Positions 19,701 to 29,256 are shown, counted from the first letter of the stretch. The stretch: 48,255 bases of DNA from Acidobacteriota bacterium (GCA_021836865.1 JAKBHH010000019.1:1-48255), one strand, 5' to 3'. Notes: generated by a model from the sequence alone, not told the origin. Numbers and translations: made by a program.

Positions 19701-20175
19701 GGACTATGACTACAATCGCGTGAGCCTCACCGGGCCATTCCAACATCAGCGCGGCAGCTATACGCATCTGGGCGACGTGACAGAACTGGTGAAGGGTATC
19801 GATGACCGCTATGCCATCTTCGGCAGCGGCGAGGAGATCGCAGCAGAGTTTGACGGGACGAAACTGCCCGCGCTGCCGGCTCACTGGAAGCGCGACTACT
19901 TGTTCTATGCCAATGGATATGTGAAGGACATGGACTGGTGGGATGCGTCGCCCTTTACGGTTTCGCAACTGCCCTTCCATACGATGAGTGCCTATCCATA
20001 CCCGGCGAGCGAGAAATTTCCGGACGATACAGACGCGCTGAACTATCAAATGGACTGGAACGATCGCTTTGATACCGGCGAGCCAGTGCGGTCGTATCGA
20101 TTCGATTACCAGTGGCTGCCGTCGACGCCGAAGGATGATGCGGCGGCAACGCCGAGTGCGGCAGACAAGCCATGA
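16729..20175 (+). CDS. Secreted TPR + FG-GAP/CRTAC1 + ASPIC/UnbV giant protein
   Basis: The 1148-residue protein has a signal peptide (about residues 1-28) and tetratricopeptide repeats at about 35-200 (EKALKAALALDPGNPQAWYN). A multi-bladed FG-GAP/VCBS propeller follows at about 255-600 with calcium-loop motifs such as DFDHDGDLDLF, DYNKDGWMDIA, DIDNDGWIDIA and DVDGDGAADLI. An ASPIC/UnbV domain spans about 609-690 (ALGSKVEIFADGQW). The last 450 residues start with SSCPVLFAWNGHRYKLVTDV and match no domain I can name. The protein should act outside the cytoplasm, probably as a binding or scaffold protein. TTG 16729 follows a GGAGAAG; GTG 16744 and ATG 16750 are alternatives. It overlaps the amidase gene by four bases. 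Confidence 0.88.
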   Translation: MGTSLVRMGGLAALVFVMTATAMAGAESRDDAAAIELNNRGVALMGQQFTERAEQSFSAAFKKEPTLAQAAINDGIALMTLQKLPEAEKALKAALALDPGNPQAWYNLGLVQHANNDLDAALASFQQAVKYDPRDVDSYYFEGVCYQEMRQFDQAIAVLKQALAIQPLHASSEFAMARALQRSGHTQDAKAHFILFQHMTSTKISAAIGLAYGEQGHYSTVTPVEEPQQVEREMIPVKLEAQKMGSGAAHGGETGGACMLDVTGSGEMDLVLMESGAQAMRVLHRRADGAYEELDAAAAGLKAAGRAVACTVGDYDADNLNDLAVAMEDGVRLFRNLGQGKFADVTAEAGLTARNRPTGITFVDFDHDGDLDLFLTGEPLKPGDEANVLWRNNGNKTFTEWTEPTGLGGSGKTAAVILTDFNNDRAVDLAVTGSAAAPMFYVNPREGKYPTQALYDEKLPATEGIAVLDYNKDGWMDIAVTHAYAPGLTLWRNVPGPNNVGRRFERVPLPLKGALGGWGVTAVDIDNDGWIDIAAIVQTSAGPRVKVFRNRGDGSFEDVSHVLGLDTVRLQAPRGLMAADVDGDGAADLIVTQLNAPPVLLHNAGANKNHFVRLDLSGYADNKTALGSKVEIFADGQWQKWELAGASGYQTQAAPQILIGLGKADHIDLLRILWPTGILQDEIDLPHQRVIAMKEADRRGSSCPVLFAWNGHRYKLVTDVIGAGVVGHWFTPTRRNTPNPSEWIKVDGAQAVPVDGKLSLRFIEPMEEVNYIDQLRLVAVDHPEDVEVNPDEKFLDDPPFATGRVVASQGARLPVGAWDGEGRDVLATLSHRDHEFASGFAPLPYDGFANTHALTLDLGLVNAGAPLRLLMTGYVNYFSATSLYAAWQAGVKPISPYVEAQLPSGAWQRIPGEAGFPAGLERTIVVDLTGKLPAGTRRIRLISNLEIYWDQVLVDNHADAQVRATEMPLALATEQFRGYPKQLDGASPGDLDYDYNRVSLTGPFQHQRGSYTHLGDVTELVKGIDDRYAIFGSGEEIAAEFDGTKLPALPAHWKRDYLFYANGYVKDMDWWDASPFTVSQLPFHTMSAYPYPASEKFPDDTDALNYQMDWNDRFDTGEPVRSYRFDYQWLPSTPKDDAAATPSAADKP

Positions 20176-21584
20176 ATGATGTTGTGTTTCAACCGGCAGT
20201 GCGGCAACTGGCGTTATTGAGCACGGGCGCGATCTCGGTCGAAGAACTTGCCGAGGCGCACATCCACCAGATTGAGCGGTTGAACCCGAAACTGAATGCG
20301 CTGGTGGACTTCGACCCGAATCGCGTGCGGGTGCAGGCGCGGCAGCTCAATGAGATGCGCGGCGCCCGCGGTGCGCTGTTTGGGCTCCCGGTGACGGTGA
20401 AGTCGTCCATTGCCACGGCGGGGTATCGCTGCGAGATCGGCAGCCTGCTTCATCAAGACGAGATTCCGCGTGAGGATGCAGTCGTGGTCAGTCGGCTGCG
20501 CGCGGCCGGAGCACTGATTCTGGGCACGACCAATTGCCCGGAGTTTCTGATGGCCTATGAGACGGCGAACCTGCTGCATGGGCGCACGGCGAACCCATGG
20601 GATCTGGAGCGCACGCCGGGCGGGTCAAGCGGCGGCGAGTCGGCGGCGATTGCGGCGGGGATGTCGGCTGCGGGCCTGGGCTCGGATAGCGGCGGCTCGG
20701 TGCGTGTGCCCGCGCACTTCACCGGGATCTGCTCACTGAAGCCGACGCCGGGCCGGATTCCTGCGCGAGGGCATCTGCCACCGTGCGTGGGGCCCTTCTC
20801 TGTGCTGGGCGCAATTGGGCCTATGGCACGGACGATGGAAGATGTGATGCTTCTGTTTCGCACGCTTGCCGGTCAGGATGCAATCGACCCGGTGAGTCCC
20901 CCTGTAGTGCTACGCGAGCCGGGTCTCGATGAACTGCGCCGCAACACCATCGGATTTTTTGAAGAGGATGGGTTGACGCCCGTGACGCCTGAGACGCGCG
21001 CCGCGGTCCATGCCGCAGCAAACGCTCTGCGCGAGGCAGGTTTCCGCGTGCAGCCTTTCCGGCCGCGCACGCTGGAGCCGCTGCGCAAGCTGTGGTGGAA
21101 GCTGTTTGTGCAGTGCGGCGCTATGTTCTATGCGCCGGCGATTGCCGGCAAAGAGCAGCAGCTCAGTCCGATCTTCAATGAGTTTCTGCGCATTGCTGAG
21201 GCCACGCCCCAGTTCACGGCTGCGCAGTTGCTCAACGCCTGGGCGGAGTTGGATCTGCTGCGCGCCAAAGCGCTGGAAGAGATGCAGGCGCATCCGGTGC
21301 TGTTATGCCCGGTGGCCAGTATTCCCGCGTTTCGTCACGGAGAGCGCCAATGGACCGTGGAGGGCCGTACCGTTGACTATCTGGATGCAGTGCGGCACAC
21401 GCAGTGGTTCAACACCCTGGCGGCTCCGGCGGCGGTGGTGCCCGTGGGGCGCTCGCCGGAAGGTTTGCCGATCGGCGTGCAAATTGTTGCCCGGCCCTTT
21501 GAAGATGAGACGGCGCTGGGTATTGCTGGCATCGTAGATAATGCGTTTGGCTATCGCGTGCCGCCCCTGGCCAATCACTCATAG
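20172..21584 (+). CDS. Amidase-signature family hydrolase
   Basis: This 470-residue protein carries the complete Ser-cisSer-Lys triad of the amidase signature family: K77 (VTVKSSIA), S152 (PGGSSGGESAA) and the nucleophile S176 (SDSGGSVRVP). The S152-S176 spacing of 24 equals that of fatty-acid amide hydrolase. The family hydrolyses carboxamides to acids and ammonia, and GatA is a relative. No signal peptide is visible, so it is probably cytoplasmic. No gatB or gatC is nearby, which argues against a tRNA amidotransferase role. Its start codon overlaps the stop of the giant upstream gene (ATGA, 20172-20175), so the two should be translated together. The substrate is unknown. Confidence 0.93.
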   Translation: MNDVVFQPAVRQLALLSTGAISVEELAEAHIHQIERLNPKLNALVDFDPNRVRVQARQLNEMRGARGALFGLPVTVKSSIATAGYRCEIGSLLHQDEIPREDAVVVSRLRAAGALILGTTNCPEFLMAYETANLLHGRTANPWDLERTPGGSSGGESAAIAAGMSAAGLGSDSGGSVRVPAHFTGICSLKPTPGRIPARGHLPPCVGPFSVLGAIGPMARTMEDVMLLFRTLAGQDAIDPVSPPVVLREPGLDELRRNTIGFFEEDGLTPVTPETRAAVHAAANALREAGFRVQPFRPRTLEPLRKLWWKLFVQCGAMFYAPAIAGKEQQLSPIFNEFLRIAEATPQFTAAQLLNAWAELDLLRAKALEEMQAHPVLLCPVASIPAFRHGERQWTVEGRTVDYLDAVRHTQWFNTLAAPAAVVPVGRSPEGLPIGVQIVARPFEDETALGIAGIVDNAFGYRVPPLANHS

Positions 21585-21692
21585 CTGGTTGCCGGCGTGA
21601 TCTCGCGTCGGAATTTCCAGGGACTCCAGGGATCAGAATGGAGGCCTGGCATTCCCCGTTCAGGATGTGCTCTGCGTCCCTCCACCTTTGGA

Positions 21693-21722
21693 TTGAGGCG
21701 AAAGCCGCATCCTCGCGATAGT
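21693..21722 (+). promoter_or_regulatory. Candidate sigma-70-like promoter before the DAHP synthase gene
   Basis: TTGAGG (21693-21698) and GATAGT (21717-21722) are separated by 18 bases in the 175 bp gap after the amidase gene. The match to TTGACA/TATAAT is partial (four of six in each box). If real, it would make 21760-31239 a separate transcription unit; otherwise read-through from 16729 is possible. Confidence 0.3.
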
Positions 21723-21759
21723 CTAACGCTTCCGCTTCCCCAGAAACGGAGCGCAGTCT

Positions 21760-22637
<878 letters not shown>

Positions 22638-22641
<4 letters not shown>

Positions 22642-24035
22642 GGGGCCGGGCCAGCGCTTTTGGAATTGCAATTAGTTTTACGTTGCTACTGGCGCCGTGC
22701 GGGTTCGCGTCCGATGCGGCGGCAAGGGTTGGCGCGGATGTGATTGTGACTGCTGCACCCGTCTATGTGCCGCTGGCCGAGTTGCGCGGGCAGGAGCGTT
22801 TTCCCAAAGGCGCGCAGTTGCTGCTGCTTCATGAAGGCCATGCCGAGCCGCTGGTGCCGGGCTTTGCGGCCAGCGCCGATGCCAACGTCTACTTTGATGG
22901 CCGTCTGGTGCTTTTTGCGGGCAAGCAGCTTACAAGCGACCCCTGGCAGATATGGGAGCTGAAACTGAAGGACCGCTCGGTGCGCAAGGTGGTGGCGACG
23001 GCTACAGATGCAGAGCGGCCGCTCTACCTGCCTGCGGGCCGCATGGTGTATGCGGTGCGTACGACGCACGGGTTCCGGCTCGACTCTACGGAAGACGGTC
23101 ACCCCTTGCCCTACACTCCTTTGAATCCGACGGCGGGACCGGGCGAGTTGGCTCTCTCTTACACGCAAGCCAATGCGTTCCCTGCGGACGTATTGAAGGA
23201 TGGCCGCGTTCTTTTTGAAGCCGGCTATCCGCTCGGCTCCGGAACGACGCCGGAGCTGTACCTGGTTTATGCGGATGGCTCGGGCGTGGAATCGTATCGC
23301 TGCGATCACGGCCGTGCACGCTGGGGCGGCGTGCAACTGTCGTCGGGCGATGTGGCGTTTACGCATGGAGTATCACTGGCACGGTTTACTTCGCCGTTGG
23401 CGCATGAAGAGCGTATTGCCGCGCCGGCTGCGCAGTATGCCGGCGCAATCGCCGAGACGGCGTCGGGAGATTGGCTGTTGAGTACGCGCGCGTCGGCCAA
23501 CGGACCCTATGTCCTGAAGCTGTGGAAGCCGGGCGCTGCTGCGATGGAGACCGTGCTGGCGAAGAACGGCGAGAGCCTTGTTGAGCCGGTACTGGTTGCG
23601 CCGCGCACGACGCCCAAGCGGCATCCCTCAGGTCTGCACCCGTGGGACTATGCCAATCTGCTGGCGTTGGATGCGCGACTGTCGCGGGATGGCGTGCTGC
23701 ATGGAACGCCTGTTGCGGTGCGTGTGGAGACGCAGGATGCGGCGCACCATGCTGTTGTGATGGGCACGGCGCCGGTCGAGAAAGACGGCTCGTTTTTCGT
23801 GCAGGTGCCGGGCGACACACCGATTCGGTTCGCGCTGCTGGATGCGAAGGGAGCGGTATTGCGCCAGGAACACGGCTGGTTCTGGTCGCGCGGCGGGGAA
23901 CAGCGCATCTGCGTAGGCTGCCACACGGGTCCTGAGCGCGCGGCAGAAAATCGAGTGCCGGCGGTGCTCCTGCGCACGACGACGCCTGCTGACATGACTC
24001 ATGCCGCGCAGCATGCATTAACGGGAGGCCGCTGA
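22638..24035 (+). CDS. Exported mono-haem protein with hydrazine-synthase-alpha-like middle domain
   Basis: The protein (465 residues) has a signal peptide (about 1-24), a propeller-like part (about 50-330; [43 protein letters not shown]), then a domain resembling the HzsA middle domain. The latter contains [33 protein letters not shown] and the [11 protein letters not shown] tail of that family. The haem c motif CVGCH spans 425-429. In anammox HzsA the haem iron is held by a tyrosine four residues after the motif histidine; here that position is glutamate (H429, E433). The C-terminal dihaem-like part of HzsA is absent. It should be a periplasmic c-type cytochrome. Start codon overlaps the DAHP synthase stop by four bases. 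Confidence 0.72.
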
Positions 24036-24036
24036 G

Positions 24037-25737
24037 ATGATAAAGAACATTCCAATTGCATTCGCCGCGGTCCTTCTTTTTGCAGCGCATCCGGCACTAG
24101 GGGCGCAGGCTGCCGCAGCTCCATCCCCTGCACAGGACGCGCGGGCTACGCCGCCCACGTCTGCCGGCGCACAGGCTCCCGTCATTCGCTTTGAAGACGC
24201 AAGCGACAAGGCGCACATCAACTTTGTGCATAGCTTCGGGTCGGCAAAACTGGGTTCGCTGCTGGAAGGCACCGGCGCGGGCTGCGTGTGGTTCGATTAC
24301 AACAACGATGGACTGCCCGACCTCTACGTGGTGAATGGTCGGCCGCTTGACGATTCGATGCACCCGTATCCGCTGAAAGAGAAGCCAGACCCGCTGCCGC
24401 ACAATTATCTCTATCGCAACAACGGCGACGGTACCTTCACGGACGTGACGGAGAAGGCCGGCCTGGCGCCCGATCTCTATGGAGTTGCCGTTACGGCGGC
24501 TGATTACGACAACGATGGATACGTCGATCTGCTGGTGACCGGTTACGGGCGTGTGATTCTCTATCACAACGACGGCAACGGCCACTTTACAGACGTGACG
24601 GCGAAGGCCGGCATTAAAGTCGATGGATGGTCGATCAGCTCAACGTTTCTGGACTACGACCGCGATGGCTGCGTTGACATCTTCATTGGCCGCTATGTGA
24701 AGTTTGACCCCAAGTACCGCGCCTTTTACGGAGCGGACAACTATCCGGGGCCGCTTGACTACGAGGGCGAGACCAATCGGCTCTACCACAACAATTGCAA
24801 TGGCACGTTCACCGATGTGACGGACAAGTCGGGCATCGGCGCCTATGTGGGCCGCACCATGGGGGTGACGGCGGCGGACTTCGATGGCGATGGATGGGAC
24901 GACATCTATGTGGCCAACGACCGCACGGAGAATTTTCTCTTCCACAATAAGCATGACGGAACCTTTGAAGAGGTAGGGAACGATACGGGCACGGCCTTTG
25001 GGCAGAATGGCGAGTCCACCTCGTCGATGGGTCCGGTATTTGCCGATCTGGAAGGACGAGGCACGCTGGACCTGTGGGTGACCGATGGGCATTACAACCG
25101 GCTGCTGCGGAACATGGGCAAGCAGGGATTCGACGACATAGGCGCGACCAACGGCGTGTCGCAGGCCAACGCGCAGTATGTCAGTTGGGGAACGGGCGTC
25201 TATGACTTCGACAACGATGGTCTTCTTGACATCCTGATCTTTCATGGTGGGCTGATTCACCTGATTCCGCAGGAACACACACTGTTTCGCGGGCTTGGTG
25301 AGGGGCGCTTCGAGGATGTTTCGCGGGAGGCGGGCGCGGTGCTGAATAAGCGCACGGTGGCGCGGGGTGCGTGCTTTGCGGATTACGACAATGACGGAAA
25401 GATGGATGCGTTTCTGGTGAATCTGGGTGCGAAGGGGACGCTGGTGCATAACGTTTCCACGAACACCGGCCACTGGGTAGCGATCAAGCTGAAGGGCACG
25501 AAGAGTAATCGAGATGGCATTGGCGCGCGCGTCGAGGTGTATGCGGCGGGCAAGCGCTACATGGAGGAGCGCGTAGCGGAATCCGGCTATCTTTCGCAAA
25601 ACGACGATCGCCTGCACTTTGGCCTGGGTGCCGCGACGACGGTGGAGAAGCTTGTGGTCCACTGGCCCAGCGGGCGCGAGCAGACGGTGTCTGGCCAGGG
25701 TGTGGATCGTGTTCTGACGGTGGAGGAGCCGCAATGA
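24037..25737 (+). CDS. CRTAC1/ASPIC-UnbV family FG-GAP propeller protein
   Basis: An exported 566-residue protein with a signal peptide (about 1-23). The FG-GAP repeat propeller has calcium-loop motifs DYNNDGLPDLY, DYDNDGYVDLL, DYDRDGCVDIF, DFDGDGWDDIY, DFDNDGLLDIL and DYDNDGKMDAF. An ASPIC/UnbV domain ends the chain (about 480-566; GIGARVEVYAAGKRY, VEKLVVHWPSGREQ). The family binds calcium and is thought to serve in adhesion or protein assembly; no enzyme activity is established. The gene starts one base after the previous stop, with a GGGAGG ribosome site inside the end of the preceding gene, and overlaps the following gene by four bases. It is a smaller relative of the giant protein at 16729-20175. 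Confidence 0.93.
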   Translation: MIKNIPIAFAAVLLFAAHPALGAQAAAAPSPAQDARATPPTSAGAQAPVIRFEDASDKAHINFVHSFGSAKLGSLLEGTGAGCVWFDYNNDGLPDLYVVNGRPLDDSMHPYPLKEKPDPLPHNYLYRNNGDGTFTDVTEKAGLAPDLYGVAVTAADYDNDGYVDLLVTGYGRVILYHNDGNGHFTDVTAKAGIKVDGWSISSTFLDYDRDGCVDIFIGRYVKFDPKYRAFYGADNYPGPLDYEGETNRLYHNNCNGTFTDVTDKSGIGAYVGRTMGVTAADFDGDGWDDIYVANDRTENFLFHNKHDGTFEEVGNDTGTAFGQNGESTSSMGPVFADLEGRGTLDLWVTDGHYNRLLRNMGKQGFDDIGATNGVSQANAQYVSWGTGVYDFDNDGLLDILIFHGGLIHLIPQEHTLFRGLGEGRFEDVSREAGAVLNKRTVARGACFADYDNDGKMDAFLVNLGAKGTLVHNVSTNTGHWVAIKLKGTKSNRDGIGARVEVYAAGKRYMEERVAESGYLSQNDDRLHFGLGAATTVEKLVVHWPSGREQTVSGQGVDRVLTVEEPQ

Positions 25738-27641
25738 GCGGACAGGCACATGGCCGGCTGCGGGCCGGTGCGGTGGGTGGAATGCTGCTGATTGCCGCGG
25801 CATTCTTTGCCGTGGCGCTGTGGACCGGCGACGAAGCACAAGCCGTGATCACGGGGCGTGTCGGCGACCCGCTCGTCTATCCATCGCCCATTGAATTGCT
25901 CTATTCGCCAAGCGGAACACAGCTCTATGTATTGTGTAACGAGAGCGACGAGTTGCGGGTATTGGATGCCGCTACCGGTGCGGCAATCAAGAGCATTCAA
26001 GTGGGTCACATCCCACGCGGCATCTCGCTCTCGCCGGATGGAAGCCGCCTCTTTGTAACCAACACATGGGACGACACGCTTTCGGTGATCGATACCGCGT
26101 CGCTGCAAGTGGTGGCGGAATGGCCGGTGGGAGCGGAGCCTTCCAGTGTGGTTGAGGATCGCGCGGGCAAGCACCTATTTGTGGCCAATCGCATTTCCAA
26201 TGACGTGGCGGTGCTGAATGCCCGGACCGGAGCGGAGGAAAAGCGCCTGGTCGCAGGGCGTGGCGCCAGCTACATCACACCGTCGCCCGATGGAAGCCGC
26301 CTCTACGTCACTCATGTGTATCCGAACCCGACCCCCCACCGGACTGCTCCGGAGTCAGAGATCACGGTGATCGATACTGCGCGCGCCGTGGTGGTTGATC
26401 GCATTCCTCTGCACAGCATTGCCCACTCGTTTCATCTTGCGTTCTCGCGTGACGGGCGTCTTGGCGTGGTGGCCGAGATGCATCCCAAGAACCTCGTACC
26501 CCTGGCGCATCTGGAGCACGGCGGCGCATTCGTGGATACGCTGACGTTGTTCGGCACGGATGTAGGCGACAAGCCGGTCGAGGTTCCGCTCGACGAGCTG
26601 GAGCGTTATGCCGCACGGCCTTTTGGTGTGCTGATTACGCCGGACAAGAAGTTCTTGTACGTTACCAGCGAAGGCTCAGAGATTGTGACCGTGGTCGATG
26701 TGCCGCGGCTGCTGCGTTACATCCACACCCATCAAGGTCCGTTTGCCGAAGATCTTTCGGCGAGCGGGAACTACGTGGTGACGCGCATCGCGGTGGGGCA
26801 CGATCCGCGTGGCATGGCACTTAGCCCGGATGGAAGTAAGCTGCTGGTGGCGAACAGGCTTGAGGATACGATCAGCGTCATCGACACGCATACCAACCAT
26901 CTCGCGTCGACCGTCCGTCTGGCAGCGCCGAAGCAGATGTCGGTGCTGCGGCATGGTGAGCAGACGTTCTATACCGCGCGCTACTCATTTCAGGGGCAGA
27001 TCGCCTGTGCGAACTGTCATATCGACTCCACGTTCGATGGCTTGCAGTGGGATCTGGAGCCGGATGGATTTGGACGCGACATTGTGGACAATCGTCCGAT
27101 TGAGGATCTCAAGGGTACCGAACCCTACAAGTGGAACGGCGGTAATCCGAATTTGCCGACCGAGTGCGGCCCGCGCACGGAGAAGTACTTCTGGCGCTCG
27201 GAGCAGTACGACGATCTGACGCTATCCGATCTTGTGACATACATTCAGAGTCTGCCTCCGCGGCCTAATCGATATAAGCTGCCCGGCTACGAATTGACGC
27301 CCGCGCAGGAACGCGGCAAGGCGCTCTTTGTGCGTGCAGTGGATAAGTTTGGCGCTCCAATCCCTCTGACAAATCGCTGCGTGTATTGCCACAGCGGGCC
27401 CAAGGGGACGAATCAGAAGTCGTTTGACGTGGGAACGAAGAAGGCGACGGATGACTCAGGATTGCTGGACACGCCGCAACTGACGAACATAGCACTGTCA
27501 GCGCCATATCTGCACGATGGGTCCGCTTCCTCGCTGGAAGAGATATGGACCGTCTTCAATCCGGAAGACAAACATGGACGAACAAACGATCTGACCAAAG
27601 ATGAACTCAACGACCTGATCGAGTATTTGAGGACGCGATGA
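25734..27641 (+). CDS. YVTN/YncE-type beta-propeller fused to MauG-like dihaem cytochrome domain
   Basis: The 635-residue protein starts with a membrane anchor or signal (about 12-30). A seven-bladed YVTN-type propeller follows at about 45-415 (GTQLYVLCNESDELRVLD, GSRLFVTNTWDDTLSVID, GSKLLVANRLEDTISVID). The C-terminal part resembles dihaem cytochrome c peroxidase/MauG, with haem motifs CANCH at 425-429 and CVYCH at 549-553 and the family end motif APYLHDGSASSLEEI. In anammox bacteria HzsB (propeller) and HzsC (MauG-like) have this pair of folds, fused in some species. The protein should lie in the periplasm and transfer electrons or oxidise a small molecule. It overlaps both neighbours by four bases. 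Confidence 0.9.
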   Translation: MSGQAHGRLRAGAVGGMLLIAAAFFAVALWTGDEAQAVITGRVGDPLVYPSPIELLYSPSGTQLYVLCNESDELRVLDAATGAAIKSIQVGHIPRGISLSPDGSRLFVTNTWDDTLSVIDTASLQVVAEWPVGAEPSSVVEDRAGKHLFVANRISNDVAVLNARTGAEEKRLVAGRGASYITPSPDGSRLYVTHVYPNPTPHRTAPESEITVIDTARAVVVDRIPLHSIAHSFHLAFSRDGRLGVVAEMHPKNLVPLAHLEHGGAFVDTLTLFGTDVGDKPVEVPLDELERYAARPFGVLITPDKKFLYVTSEGSEIVTVVDVPRLLRYIHTHQGPFAEDLSASGNYVVTRIAVGHDPRGMALSPDGSKLLVANRLEDTISVIDTHTNHLASTVRLAAPKQMSVLRHGEQTFYTARYSFQGQIACANCHIDSTFDGLQWDLEPDGFGRDIVDNRPIEDLKGTEPYKWNGGNPNLPTECGPRTEKYFWRSEQYDDLTLSDLVTYIQSLPPRPNRYKLPGYELTPAQERGKALFVRAVDKFGAPIPLTNRCVYCHSGPKGTNQKSFDVGTKKATDDSGLLDTPQLTNIALSAPYLHDGSASSLEEIWTVFNPEDKHGRTNDLTKDELNDLIEYLRTR

Positions 27642-28732
27642 AAAAAATCTTCGTGACGGCATTCTTTCTGTCGGCCAGCCTGCTGGCCTCCGCGGCGCCG
27701 GCTGATGTACCCAAAGCTGGCGCGGTTCCCAATATGCCGCGGTTCCGGTTTGAGAATTTTTCCACCGCCAATGGCTTGCCCGACAATCACGTCTACGCCG
27801 TACTGGTGGATGGGGATCGTATTTGGGCGGGAACCAATAATGGGCTGGGACTCTACGAGAACGGCAAGTGGAAGGTGTTCACTACAAAGGACGGCCTGGC
27901 GCATCGTGCGGTGCTTTCGCTGGCGCTGGACAAGAACACCGGGGATGTTTGGGCAGGGACGATGGGAGGGTTGAGTCGCATATCCGGCGGCCAGATTAAA
28001 ACCTACACGCAGTTGAATTCGGGGCTGAGCAACGACGTTGTATACGGGGTATCCATTGAAGGCGAAGACGTATGGGTCGCTACCGCGGCTGGTGCGTGCA
28101 GACTGAACCTTCGCACAGGCGCGTGGGACCTCTACAACGAGCGCAATACGCCGATGGTCGAGATCTGGGTTTACGGGGTTAGCGCTACACCTACGAAGGT
28201 CTATTTTGCGGTATGGGGCAGCGGCATTTTGGAATACGACCAAAAGACCAAGGCCTGGGACAAATACGAGGATCCCGATGGCGAAACGGAACTTGTGCTC
28301 TTCAAGGACCAGGGGCTGATCCACGAGATCACAACGTCAGTCAGCTATGTGGACCATGTGCTGTGGGCGGCAACCTACTTTGGCAACAGCCGCTACGACG
28401 GCCGCTACTGGCACAACTTCTTGATGAAGGACAGCGGGCTGCCTTCGAACTTTACCAACGCGGTGAAGGGAGTGGACGCCAATCGGGCGTGGTTTGGTAC
28501 TGACAACGGCCTGGCGTACTACGACGGCACAAACTGGGCTGTCTATCGACCATCTCTCACCACACATAAGCCGGAGATGACAGTGCGCGACGCCGCGGGC
28601 CATGTCACGGAAATCCCGGTGACGTCAGCGCCGGCACACAACTACATCCTCGGTATTGACTTTCAGGGCAAGGATATCTGGGTGGCGACTGCCGAAGGGT
28701 TGAGCCACGGAATCTTTCAACCGCAAGAATAA
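27638..28732 (+). CDS. Periplasmic two-component-regulator-type (Reg_prop) beta-propeller protein
   Basis: The protein (364 residues) has a clear signal peptide (MKKIFVTAFFLSASLLASAAPA). Repeats of the Reg_prop type follow: DNHVYAVLVDGDRIWAGTNN, LGLYENGKWKVFTTKDGL, DVWAGTMGGLSRI, NAVKGVDANRAWFGTDNGL and KDIWVATAEGLSHG. In hybrid sensor kinases this propeller forms the periplasmic ligand-binding part; here no kinase or membrane part follows, so it should be a free periplasmic protein. It overlaps the propeller-dihaem gene by four bases. The TAA stop of this gene merges with the TAAGGAG ribosome site of the RidA-like gene. Function is unknown; a binding or scaffold role within the cluster is inferred. 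Confidence 0.88.
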   Translation: MKKIFVTAFFLSASLLASAAPADVPKAGAVPNMPRFRFENFSTANGLPDNHVYAVLVDGDRIWAGTNNGLGLYENGKWKVFTTKDGLAHRAVLSLALDKNTGDVWAGTMGGLSRISGGQIKTYTQLNSGLSNDVVYGVSIEGEDVWVATAAGACRLNLRTGAWDLYNERNTPMVEIWVYGVSATPTKVYFAVWGSGILEYDQKTKAWDKYEDPDGETELVLFKDQGLIHEITTSVSYVDHVLWAATYFGNSRYDGRYWHNFLMKDSGLPSNFTNAVKGVDANRAWFGTDNGLAYYDGTNWAVYRPSLTTHKPEMTVRDAAGHVTEIPVTSAPAHNYILGIDFQGKDIWVATAEGLSHGIFQPQE

Positions 28733-28741
28733 GGAGCCAAC

Positions 28742-29251
28742 ATGATGCAGGGAATTGCAGAAGTTCTGGAGTCTATTGGGCGCGCGCCAATCCAAAAGCG
28801 TGCTATGACCAACCACGGTGTATTGAATGAGGCCTACTGCTACGACAAGCCGAGTTCGTTTTCACGCGGGATGCGCATCGACCTGAATGGGTTGACGATC
28901 CTGCTGATTTCGGGCACGGCGTCGATCGACGAGAATGGCGTCAGCGTCCATATCGGCGACTTCCGCGCGCAGATGCGGCGGACTCTGAAAAACATTACCG
29001 CGCTGCTGGAGAGCGAAGGCTGCACCTGGCACGACATTGTGCGCACCAGTTGCTATCTGCGCGACATAGACCGCGATTACGACGCCTTCAATGAAGAGCG
29101 CACGTCGTTTTTCAAGGAACAGGGACTTGATCCGCTGCCGGCATCCACGGGCATCCAAGCCAAACTATGTCGGCCTGAGCTGCTGGTGGAGATTGAAGCC
29201 ATCGCCATGTTCCGCACGGAAAAGACCTGCTGCCATAACCACAAGGAGTAG
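28742..29251 (+). CDS. RidA/YjgF-family protein lacking the catalytic arginine
   Basis: The 169-residue protein has a chorismate-mutase-like fold of the RidA/YER057c/UK114 family: GDFRAQMRRTLKNITALLESEG, DIVRTSCYLRDIDRDYDAFN and the ending LLVEIEAIAMF. RidA proteins hydrolyse reactive enamine/imine intermediates, and the residue that does this is an arginine just before the conserved Ser/Thr (ARST in RidA). Here the segment reads LPASTGI, so the arginine is missing and imine deaminase activity is doubtful. The protein is about 40 residues longer than usual, at both ends, and ends in a cysteine/histidine-rich tail (TCCHNHKE). There is no signal peptide. It is the only clearly cytoplasmic small protein in the late part of the cluster. 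Confidence 0.9.
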   Translation: MMQGIAEVLESIGRAPIQKRAMTNHGVLNEAYCYDKPSSFSRGMRIDLNGLTILLISGTASIDENGVSVHIGDFRAQMRRTLKNITALLESEGCTWHDIVRTSCYLRDIDRDYDAFNEERTSFFKEQGLDPLPASTGIQAKLCRPELLVEIEAIAMFRTEKTCCHNHKE

Positions 29252-29256
29252 CTCAC

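Noticed and set aside
20172-21584. Amidase as GatA of a tRNA amidotransferase
   Set aside because: No gatB or gatC nearby and the gene is coupled to an exported protein gene; general amidase is the safer call.
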